A DNA stretch of 38,222 bases from Bacteroidota bacterium (lineage in GTDB: Bacteria; Bacteroidota; Ignavibacteria; Ignavibacteriales; Ignavibacteriaceae), in NCBI GenBank assembly GCA_021824565.1, contig JAKAKL010000147.1:1-38222 (forward strand), written 5' to 3'. Position 1 is the first letter of the stretch. Every line of letters starts with the position of its first letter. The notes under the pieces were generated by a model that made no database searches, was not told the origin of the DNA, and worked only from the letters and a program-made list of their open reading frames with translations. Positions 24,367-32,087 of this stretch are shown here, one piece after another. The translations under genes and the position numbers were made by a program.

Positions 24367-25947
24367 TTACTTCAATAGAATCATTTTCTTAACCGTAACG
24401 AAATTCTTTGCTTCCAACTGATAGAAGTAAACACCAGATGAGAAGGAGCCTGCATTCCAGGTAGCTTTGTAGCTTCCGCGGTTTAAGAAAGAATTAATAA
24501 GAACTGCAACCTGTTTACCGAGAGCGTCATAAACGGTTATCTTAACGTTGCTGCCTGCCGGAATCGTGAACTCGATAGTAGTAGTAGGATTGAACGGGTT
24601 AGGATAATTCTGGCTTAAGGTATAAGTAGAAGGCATATTATTAGAATATTCTTTTATACCTGTCGGGTTGAAGCTTGCAATTGCATCTTTCAGTAATTTT
24701 TGTTCGAGACGTGCATTATGAACGCCGTGGCTTCCATCGCCGGAAACAGCGCCCAGGTTATAGTTAGCTTCTTTAAAGGTTAAAGAAGCAGAGTCTGCAT
24801 GTGTAGCATTGTTCAACTTAGCCTGCAATACGCTCATCAAGCTGTCGGTAGTAGTCTGAACGCCTCTGTAATCGAACATCTTAGCGTGGTTTGAAGTATC
24901 AACTACCGAATAGAAATCGCTGTGGCAGGAAGCGCAAGCTTGAACAGTAGGTTCAAAAGTGTGTCCTTGTGCGAGACCTGATTTATAAACATGGCAGTTA
25001 ATACATCTTGAAGTAGCCGCAAATGTATGAGCAGAATTCTGGTAAGTTTGACCAGGATACCTGTATCCAAAAGTTAACGCACCGTCCAAAGCTGGACCGT
25101 TATCTTCATGAACAGCAGTATTAACGTTAACAGAATCGAGATAAACGCTGTGGCATTGATCGCAGATAACAGCCTTGTTTGTAACAGCCATACGAAGCTG
25201 TTTCGGATTAGCATCGCTGTGAGGATCGTGGCATGCAACGCATGTCAAAGGCTGAATAGCGCTTCCGGTAACTAAGATGGTATCTCTGTAAGCTGCCGGG
25301 TTCTGCATGTAGAGGATAAAGTTTTGAGCAACGTGGCATCTTACGCATGATTTATTCTTTAGAACAACATTAGTAATGGTAGCACTGCTCGATGTTGAAA
25401 TAGCGTGCTTGGATAAACTCCATTCATCCATGAAAGGATTATGCGAGCCTGAATGGCATTTACCGCAAACATCAGCCGCAACACTTGGAACATTAGTAGT
25501 TCCATAGATGAATCCCCAGTGATCGGTTGACAGGTTGCCTGTGCTATCACCAAGCGGACCATGACAATCTTCGCAGCCTACGTTTTTAGTTCTATTAAAT
25601 CCGGCTGCATTAGTAATAGTATAACCTCTTTTTGAAGTGTCTGCTTTTACATATTCGTCAGCACCGCCGTTAACAATAGAAGTATCCCAGCCGGTGGTGT
25701 GGCATTGCAGACATGAATATGATAAAATACCGCTCAAAGAATCATAAGCTTGAGCGTGTTTGGTAAGTTTCCATGAGTCGTAATAGTAATGTTTTGCAAT
25801 CCCATTGTTCACTGAAGAGTGACAGGATCCGCAAGAAGTACCTTCCGCATCACTTGGACTACCGGCGCCCAGGTAGAAGTCCTGAGCCATAGTAAAATTT
25901 GCTGCCATTGCTAGCGCAAATATTATAGTAACAATTTTGAGTTTCAT
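24367..25947 (-). CDS. Nine-haem cytochrome with T9SS sorting domain
   Basis: A 526-residue secreted protein with a signal peptide (to TMAQ), nine CxxCH motifs (CGSCH, CLQCH, CEDCH, CGKCH, CVRCH, CVACH, CDQCH, CINCH, CASCH) in residues ~35-345, a helical linker, and a complete C-terminal type IX sorting domain (YPNPFNPTTTIEF, ALGKQVAVL, GVYFYQL, ends KKMILLK). It should be exported to the cell surface or medium by the T9SS, making it an extracellular multihaem cytochrome. It leads the minus-strand operon with a tetrahaem carrier, porin and two more cytochromes. A TTGACA lies at 26011-26016 upstream, but no good -10 accompanies it. Confidence 0.9.
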   Translation of the reverse strand: MKLKIVTIIFALAMAANFTMAQDFYLGAGSPSDAEGTSCGSCHSSVNNGIAKHYYYDSWKLTKHAQAYDSLSGILSYSCLQCHTTGWDTSIVNGGADEYVKADTSKRGYTITNAAGFNRTKNVGCEDCHGPLGDSTGNLSTDHWGFIYGTTNVPSVAADVCGKCHSGSHNPFMDEWSLSKHAISTSSSATITNVVLKNKSCVRCHVAQNFILYMQNPAAYRDTILVTGSAIQPLTCVACHDPHSDANPKQLRMAVTNKAVICDQCHSVYLDSVNVNTAVHEDNGPALDGALTFGYRYPGQTYQNSAHTFAATSRCINCHVYKSGLAQGHTFEPTVQACASCHSDFYSVVDTSNHAKMFDYRGVQTTTDSLMSVLQAKLNNATHADSASLTFKEANYNLGAVSGDGSHGVHNARLEQKLLKDAIASFNPTGIKEYSNNMPSTYTLSQNYPNPFNPTTTIEFTIPAGSNVKITVYDALGKQVAVLINSFLNRGSYKATWNAGSFSSGVYFYQLEAKNFVTVKKMILLK

Positions 25948-26385
25948 AGTGACCCCGAATAGATTTTTTATATTTTACAAATACATCATTTTTTGATGAC
26001 TGTAAAATGTTGTCAAAAAGCAAACCAAAAGTATTGTAAGTAAATTCATCAAAATTTTATCTTTTCCTTTTCAAACGTGAGAAAAGACACAATGAGTTCT
26101 CTTACGAGAGAAAAACGAAAATTATGCTTTAATATGAAGTTGTGTAATGTTTAGCATAATTATTTTTCCCTTATCATAGGATATTTTCATCCAGTCTTTC
26201 TCAGTTACTGAATAGCACTAAAGAAAAATATTTAAAATTGTTTTGTAATTGTGAATTGTTGTTGCGACATGAATTGTGTGAAGGCAAGAGTATGTACGAT
26301 TGTCAAACGCAAGGCATAGAAATATTATTAGCGGAAAAAAAATTTTAGAGTCTGCAAAATAATTTGTGCGATTTGCAATTTACTT
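25948..26385. other. Gene-free leader region upstream of the cytochrome operon
   Basis: No gene is supported here. A TTCTCT/AGAGAA hairpin with a TACG loop lies at 26097-26112, and the sequence is AT-rich. It probably holds the operon promoter and, near its right end, the terminal sequence of the adjacent transposase remnant. Confidence 0.4.
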
Positions 26386-26640
26386 TTATATCATAGACAT
26401 CAGCCTTTCTTCAAAGACAATTGAAAAATTAGAAATAATAACTGACGAGTTTCTTATAGGCATAGTGCCCATCTTTGATAAATCTTTATAAGCAAGATAA
26501 AGCATTTTAAAAATGCATCATCCCTCCAAGGCGGGCAAGCTATTCGGGAAAAGGGAACTTGTCTTAATAACTTTCCTAAGCTGCCGTTGAACCGACTCAA
26601 CATAATTTGAAGTGTAAAATAACAGTTTTTATTTCTTCAG
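26386..26640 (-). pseudogene. IS256-family transposase C-terminal remnant
   Basis: Read on the minus strand, two out-of-frame pieces give YTSNYVESVQRQLRKVIKTS and then LYLAYKDLSK...GTMPIRNSS, ending in VFEERL and a stop at 26386. These match the end of mutator-type (IS256) transposases, where the usual wording is YTTNAIESLNRQLRKVTK and LLYLA...KKWTMP.RNW. At least one frameshift and an internal stop separate the pieces, and the DDE core upstream is missing, so it is dead. Confidence 0.65.
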
Positions 26641-26744
26641 TTTATTTAAAGTAGTTTGCCTGATTATTCCGGTTCTATCTCCAGGACTTTGCAGCCAGAG
26701 ATTACTTACTTGCCAGGCGTTCTTCAAGTTCCATTAGGTTTTCA

Positions 26745-27125
26745 AGTGCAGCCTTTTCTGTCGGCGCAGCGCTTGCGCTTCTTGTAACCGGCAACTCACT
26801 ATCATTCGTGGCAACTATAGGATTAATAGCTTTAGCCGGTATTGAAGTCAAGAACACTATACTTCTAGTCGACTTTACAAATCAGCTTAGAAGGGAAGGT
26901 AAAACACTTGACGAGGCTATAAGAGAAGCCGGAGAGTTAAGGTTTCTTCCTATTATTCTCACTTCACTAACGGCAATCGGAGGTATGCTCCCGATAGCCT
27001 TATCAGATAATCCTTTAATTTCTCCGCTTGCAATTGTAATAATCGGTGGGCTGGTTAGCTCGACTTTATTATCTAGACTTGTTACGCCTGTTGTTTACAA
27101 GTTACTTCCGCCAAAGATTGTATAG
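26745..27125 (+). pseudogene. RND efflux permease, C-terminal fragment
   Basis: The frame VGAALALLVTGNSLSFVATIGLIALAGIEVKN...LLVDFTNQLR...AIREAGELRFLPIILTSLTAIGGMLPIAL...PVVYKLLP is the last ~120 residues of an AcrB/MexB-type inner-membrane pump (transmembrane helices 10-12). A complete pump has about 1,030 residues, and nothing upstream codes for the rest. The match decays left of about 26745, next to the transposase remnant. A GTG at 26808 could start a short peptide, but no Shine-Dalgarno is seen. It is a truncated remnant, probably left by the IS256-type insertion or by a deletion. Confidence 0.75.
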
Positions 27126-27256
27126 GATTATCATTTATTTAAATTAGAAAATCAATAAAAATTATAGACTTAGATAAAAAAGGAAATCTAACTTTAATAA
27201 AATAGATTATAGATGATAAAGCAGAGAAAGTATCAAGGAAATAGAATTAGATTAGA

Positions 27257-27312
27257 GGGCTTTCACATGGCTTTCAGAGGGGTTTCACAAGGGATTCAAA
27301 GGGGATTGACAC
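27257..27312 (+). repeat. Five-unit 11-bp tandem repeat
   Basis: Units are GGGCTTTCACAT (12 bases), GGCTTTCAGAG, GGGTTTCACAA, GGGATTCAAAG and GGGATTGACAC, giving a GGGNTTCANAN period of 11 bases. The remainder of the 380-base gap between the pump fragment and the phosphatase gene shows no gene. Confidence 0.65.
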
Positions 27313-27505
27313 GGTATGAATAAAATGTCTTAATACTATGTAATTCAAATAATTACCGCAAATAATATAAAAAAATAATGGCGTGTAATCAATGCATTAT
27401 AATCCCCATTATAGAGCGGCAAAGTTTAAGATTGTAGGAGTAACGCGGATATGAAATTAGCCTGAAGTTAAGATGATAATGCCGGCAATAAAATCAGCGA
27501 ATAAT

Positions 27506-28603
27506 TTAGTCGTCTTTGCGAATTATTATAAGAGAAAGATCATCATTGACAGGAGCGTCGCCTACGAAATTATCTACCGCACCGACAACAGATTCACCGA
27601 TCTCATCAACATTTTTCGAACTTAGTTTCGATAGAGTATTAATAAGTCTGTCTTTATCAAAGAATTTACCCTCTTCATTTTTTGCTTCGGTAACGCCGTC
27701 GCTGTAAGCGAAGAATATTTCGCCTTTTGCCAATGACAATTCTTCTTCCCGGTACGAAAAATCTTTTGTCATTCCAATGGCAACATTACCTTTAGAAGTT
27801 TCTTTAACAATATTGTCTTGAATAATCATCGGCGGGAAATGTCCGGCGTTCACATAACCGAGCTTTGTATCGCCGGGCTTAATCTCGACATAAACCATGG
27901 AGGCGAATATGTTCTTCAGGCTGTCGCGGTAGAAGATGGAATTTATTTTGGAGACTAACCTGGAAAGCGAATCAAAGTCGGCTGCTAATGCTCTAATCGT
28001 AGCCTGGAGTTTAGCCATCAAAAGTGCGGCGTGCAGTCCTTTACCGGCAACATCGGCAAGAATGATACCTACTCTATCGTCATTTATGCTAAGATAATCT
28101 ACGAGGTCTCCGCCTACTTCGTTAGCAGGTCTTGTGAAAAGCCAGATAGACCAGCCGGGTACTTTTGGACTTCTTTCGGGCGTAAGAGCGCGCTGAACTT
28201 TTCTACCCGCTTCAAGTTCATCTTTAGCGAGAAGCTTATCTTTTAATTCGAGCATAAGAACAATAAATATTATTCCTCCTCCTACAAGCCCGGTATTATT
28301 TATTTGCAGACTGCCGTTATCGACAAGGATGCTTGTTCCGAATAAAACTATGAATAAACCAACAGCGGTAAGTATCCTGCGCATCGGCGTTAAATGAAAG
28401 AACAGGCTTCTTGTCATTGAATATGCAAGATACAGAACTGATTTAACACGACCCATTGTTTCGAGATTTTTTTTCTGTTCCTCTGTTAAATAAAACTCTC
28501 TCAGCTCTTTGAGCTCGTGTTTGAATTCTCTAATGAAGTTAGTGTTTCTAATGTCTTCTCGTAAGACCCTGGCAAATTTCCTGTTGGTATCTTTGTTTTC
28601 CAT
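27506..28603 (-). CDS. SpoIIE/RsbU-type PP2C serine phosphatase, membrane-bound
   Basis: The start at 28603 (MENKDTNRKF) is preferred. The frame stays open 34 codons further, but that stretch is Cys/Phe-rich and unlike the family. After a ~75-residue charged helical N-terminus come two hydrophobic segments (about 80-100 and 105-125) and a PP2C catalytic domain: EAGRKVQRALTP, GGDLVDY, ILADVAGKGLHAALLMA, YVNAGHFPP, SDGVTEA and DDLSLIII, with the metal Asp residues present. RsbU-type enzymes dephosphorylate anti-anti-sigma factors and switch stress sigma factors. No partner gene is adjacent. Confidence 0.8.
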   Translation of the reverse strand: MENKDTNRKFARVLREDIRNTNFIREFKHELKELREFYLTEEQKKNLETMGRVKSVLYLAYSMTRSLFFHLTPMRRILTAVGLFIVLFGTSILVDNGSLQINNTGLVGGGIIFIVLMLELKDKLLAKDELEAGRKVQRALTPERSPKVPGWSIWLFTRPANEVGGDLVDYLSINDDRVGIILADVAGKGLHAALLMAKLQATIRALAADFDSLSRLVSKINSIFYRDSLKNIFASMVYVEIKPGDTKLGYVNAGHFPPMIIQDNIVKETSKGNVAIGMTKDFSYREEELSLAKGEIFFAYSDGVTEAKNEEGKFFDKDRLINTLSKLSSKNVDEIGESVVGAVDNFVGDAPVNDDLSLIIIRKDD

Positions 28604-28705
28604 GCAAGTATTAAAAAATTGACAAAAGAAATTATGCAATAGAGTTTTTACAAACAAGCAAATGATGATAAACGGCAGATTTGTATTTTGAGATAAACAT
28701 AGCAT

Positions 28706-29177
28706 GAATTAAAAACAGTTTCAGCGAAATTTAAGTAATTGCGTTGTATGATTAATTAAATGATAGGTGAAAAAACCTTAGGAAATTACATGATAACTTA
28801 ACACTAAAAAGGTAGAGTAAGACTCTTCGGATTGCATCACCTTTATCAGCATGATTTCAGGATATAGCCCTATCGGCGGAGTTTTAAAACAAGTGCAAAG
28901 TATAGTTGAAACACTGTATTATCTTCAATAAACAATTATGATTCGACTCTTTTTAAAATTGATTTTATTATATGGGAAAATGAGACATAGATATATAGCT
29001 TTATGCTAAATATATTATAAAAAATGGTGTATAGTTTTTGTACTAGCTTATTGACAAAGCTAACCGAATTCGCAAATACTTTTGTTTTACTACCGAAAAT
29101 AATTCATTTAAAATAATTTTTGATAATCTTAAAAATGAATTAAATTTATTTTCAAATTTTAATTTAATTTTTCTAAG
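28706..29177. other. AT-rich gene-free stretch before the defence-type island
   Basis: About 470 bases with no credible gene or RNA. Base composition falls from the backbone level to very AT-rich, and stays so up to the right end of the window. This marks the left flank of the island. Confidence 0.5.
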
Positions 29178-29212
29178 GTTACTTTTATTACAATTTAGTT
29201 ACATTTATAACC
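29178..29212 (+). promoter_or_regulatory. Candidate activator-binding repeats (UAS 1)
   Basis: GTTAC occurs at 29178-29182 and 29198-29202 (20 bp apart, about two turns), followed by inverted ATAACC at 29207-29212. The second copy begins 57 bp before the -24 GG of the sigma-54-type promoter. The same pentamer in inverted form (GTAAC) begins 57 bp before the other such promoter (see 33623-33658), so both are candidate sites for the RtcR-like activator. Confidence 0.5.
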
Positions 29213-29253
29213 ATTAAATATTTAAGGGATGAAATTCTTCTTCAATCTCCAAT

Positions 29254-29269
29254 TGGCACACCGATTGTC
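29254..29269 (+). promoter_or_regulatory. Sigma-54 promoter upstream of the ATPase operon
   Basis: TGGCACA-CCGA-TTGTC has the -24 GG (29255-29256) and -12 G (29267) with the required ten-base gap; the consensus is TGGCACG-N4-TTGCW. TGGCAC and TTG match fully, and the C of the -12 GC is T. Transcription would start near 29280 and give a ~107-base leader before the ATPase ATG. Sigma-54 promoters need an AAA+ activator, and one is encoded in this island (32088-33626). Confidence 0.6.
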
Positions 29270-29386
29270 ATATAGGGGAAAACAATAAAAATGCGATGAC
29301 AGATTCAAATTTAACAACGCAAGATAAATACGAGCTAAACCTTCATTTGTTCATGAACTAATTTAAAAACTATATTAATAAACTTT

Positions 29387-31135
29387 ATGATTAAAAAAAT
29401 CAGAATAAAAAATTATAAAGCTTTTAGAGACTATAATGAAATTGAAATAAAACCAATTACAATATTAGTTGGACCTAATAGTGCTGGTAAAAGTTCATTA
29501 CTTAAATTAATATCAAAATTAAAAAGTCGATATGAAACAATATTACTTGAAGAATTGAATTATAATAACACTACTTTTTTGAGTAATAAAAATCCAATTG
29601 AAATTAAAATTGAATACGGATTCGAGAATAAGTCATTTATAAGTAATTTTTATTTCATGGAAAATAAACTTAATGTTGAGACTACTAAAAGAGAAGAAAA
29701 AAACAATAGCCGCAATATAAAAAAGTGCAGTAAAGATTTTAGCTTAAATTATATAAATGGATCATATCCTGTCATAAATTGGGATGGATTAATCAAATTA
29801 GCTAAACAAAATCTCGAGCATAATTATAGAGATGAAATAAAAGAAATAAATAATTTATTAAAGGCTTTTAAAAACGGGCATTTTTTAGAAGTTTGGGATA
29901 TAATAAGACCAATTCAAGATATTATTTATGAGGATTTTATCAAGGAAGATCAATCTAATATTTCGTTTAATGGTAATCCCTTCTATATAGAATTAGAAGA
30001 TAAAAGTGAATTTGAAGTGGCAGATGATATATTAAAGCATTGCAAATATGAAATTCCAGAATATGAGCAGCTCGATTTTATTTATAAAAATGATAAAATA
30101 TTATCAAAAAGATTTAATGAAATAGAAAAATCAATTATATATGATAACTCTACAAAAACAAGAAATATCCTTCTGGATATGTTAAGAAATATCAAGCCCC
30201 AACTAAAATATGACGAAATATTGAGCTCCAAAATCATTGTGTCGTTATGTGTAGTAATATTTTCAGCTAGATTAAGATATGAATTATTGAAGATCAAAAA
30301 AGAATATTTAAATAATATAAAGAAGATTGGCTTTGGCAAGTTAACAAAATATAGCTTACCAAAAATAATAAATATAAACCCATTACGTGGTATACCAAGA
30401 AATTACTATGATAAAAGAGAACTAGTTGAAAATTTTCAAATTCCCATTGAATACTTGGATATGCATAACAATTTAAATGATCTTCAAAATGCTGTAAACA
30501 AGCTACTGAAGCGAATGGAAATCAATTATAAATTGATCATAAAAGAAATAAGGCATAAGAATTTAAATGAAAGGATCTATGCCGTAAAATTAAAAGATAT
30601 TATAACAAACTATGAATATAATCTTAATGAATTGGGATTTGGAATTTCACAAATACTTCCAATCATTAGCAATATTTACATTAATAATCGACGAACATAT
30701 TATGAACGACGAAGCTTTGATTTTGAATTTAAAAGTAACTCCAATATCTATCTAGTTGAACAACCAGAAATACACTTGCACCCAAAACAGCAAACATTAC
30801 TTGCTAAACTTTTCTATGAATTACTATTTGATGAAAAGTTATATGACCAAATGTCGGACAATTATTTGGACATAAATGAATATGATGGGGATAAAGTAAT
30901 TATTGAAACACATTCTGAGCATTTAATAAGAGGATTACAATTATTAGTAGCACAAGGGAAAATAAAACCTGAACATTTAGGCATCTACTATATTAATAAA
31001 AATAATGAAGGTGAAAGTTCAATAAAACTAATGGAAGTTAATGATAACGGTTTATTTAAAGAAGCATGGCCGGAAGGTTTTTTCGATCAGCATTATAAGC
31101 TTGCTAAAGAGTTATTATTTGCAAAGAGGAAATAA
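29387..31135 (+). CDS. AAA ATPase, OLD/DUF3696-like
   Basis: A 582-residue ABC/SMC-type ATPase. Walker A GPNSAGKSS is at 29-37, after the RIKNYKAFRDYNEIEI N-terminus typical of OLD/RecF-like proteins. Signature-like NELGFGISQILPII comes before the Walker B LVEQPEIHLHP (456-466; E458/E461), then the switch His in ETHSEHLIRG. The last ~60 residues (ESSIKLMEVNDNGLFKEAWPEGFFDQHYKLAKELL) match the DUF3696 tail. There is no TOPRIM domain. A ~330-residue charged helical insertion lies in the middle. Such ATPases act as sensors in several phage-defence systems with a separate effector. The stop overlaps the next start (TAATG). The gene is very AT-rich and sits under a sigma-54-type promoter. Confidence 0.8.
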   Translation: MIKKIRIKNYKAFRDYNEIEIKPITILVGPNSAGKSSLLKLISKLKSRYETILLEELNYNNTTFLSNKNPIEIKIEYGFENKSFISNFYFMENKLNVETTKREEKNNSRNIKKCSKDFSLNYINGSYPVINWDGLIKLAKQNLEHNYRDEIKEINNLLKAFKNGHFLEVWDIIRPIQDIIYEDFIKEDQSNISFNGNPFYIELEDKSEFEVADDILKHCKYEIPEYEQLDFIYKNDKILSKRFNEIEKSIIYDNSTKTRNILLDMLRNIKPQLKYDEILSSKIIVSLCVVIFSARLRYELLKIKKEYLNNIKKIGFGKLTKYSLPKIININPLRGIPRNYYDKRELVENFQIPIEYLDMHNNLNDLQNAVNKLLKRMEINYKLIIKEIRHKNLNERIYAVKLKDIITNYEYNLNELGFGISQILPIISNIYINNRRTYYERRSFDFEFKSNSNIYLVEQPEIHLHPKQQTLLAKLFYELLFDEKLYDQMSDNYLDINEYDGDKVIIETHSEHLIRGLQLLVAQGKIKPEHLGIYYINKNNEGESSIKLMEVNDNGLFKEAWPEGFFDQHYKLAKELLFAKRK

Positions 31136-32037
31136 TGAACCAAGAAATTATTATTGAGAAATCATTTATAAGATATTTAGAAAACAGCAAATTGTCATTT
31201 AAAATTTCTGAAGCTCAAAAATGTGTAGAGGTTATAGAGCAAAATAATATTATCAGTGATGAAAATGAAGATATTTATAAAGATTATCAGGAAGAACTAG
31301 AAAAAATTAGCAATTCTGATTTAAGAATATTAATTGCAGAATTAATTTATGAGTGGAAGGAGAAAAAAACAAAACAAGTTACGTTTACTTATAATAAAGA
31401 AAATATTCTTGAATTAACTAAACTTTCAAAAGACAAGATTTTATTTAATCCTACATTAACAGCTAAAGAAATTAATAGAATACTAAAAGCTAATTCTGAT
31501 GTTGAAGTTCATAATAAAGATACATTTATCAATCCAGAACCATATCATAGATTAAAAAATATTGATATTAGGATAAAGCTTAATAAAGATGTCTATTATG
31601 ATATAAGATTACTTTTTGAACCGTTTATTAGATGCTCTGAAGAAATTACAATAATTGATCCTTTTCTGCCTAACAACAATGCATTGCAAAATGTAAAAGT
31701 TATTTTGAATCATATTGCCAATAGGAAAATAAATTTAATTACTCACTCAGGCCATAACTATGTTCACAAATATGGGAATAAAAATCCAACTTTATACGAA
31801 AGTAATTGGGTCAATTTCCAAAAATTTATTAGTGAATTAAAAGGAAAAAACAATCAAGTACAAGTAAGTGAATTCAAAAATAGAAAACACCAAGAAAGAT
31901 ACCTGATAACAAATGATGTAAAAATTATTTTACCTGGTGGGATGGATTTTCTTGATGAAAACGGATTCCCTAACATAGAAGATGAAAACTTTGAGATTAT
32001 GGAATTGGCATTTACAAGAATCGATGAGGAATCTTGA
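31135..32037 (+). CDS. Partner protein with PLD/MIT_C-like C-terminus
   Basis: A 300-residue protein translationally coupled to the ATPase. The first ~110 residues are helical and charged. The C-terminal ~150 look like a single phospholipase-D-like fold: a strand ITIIDPFLP (residues ~171-179), then LITHSGHN, and HQERYLITND...ILPGGMDF, where H252, R255 and D261 followed by Gly-Gly resemble a degenerate HKD motif (MIT_C-type). PLD-like proteins include nucleases and lipases, and some only bind. Paired with an OLD-like ATPase, an effector role in defence is plausible. No family is certain. Confidence 0.55.
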   Translation: MNQEIIIEKSFIRYLENSKLSFKISEAQKCVEVIEQNNIISDENEDIYKDYQEELEKISNSDLRILIAELIYEWKEKKTKQVTFTYNKENILELTKLSKDKILFNPTLTAKEINRILKANSDVEVHNKDTFINPEPYHRLKNIDIRIKLNKDVYYDIRLLFEPFIRCSEEITIIDPFLPNNNALQNVKVILNHIANRKINLITHSGHNYVHKYGNKNPTLYESNWVNFQKFISELKGKNNQVQVSEFKNRKHQERYLITNDVKIILPGGMDFLDENGFPNIEDENFEIMELAFTRIDEES

Positions 32038-32087
32038 ATTATTAATTTATAAATTCGAATAGTTTTAAACCCAAAAAGTATTTATTT

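Noticed and set aside
26808-27125. A complete small membrane protein
   Set aside because: The sequence is exactly the last helices of an RND permease. The match continues upstream of the GTG and then decays, so it is a fragment.
28604-28705. N-terminal extension of the SpoIIE-type phosphatase
   Set aside because: The extra 34 residues are Phe/Cys-rich with no Shine-Dalgarno and do not look like the charged N-terminus that follows. A further membrane anchor cannot be fully excluded.
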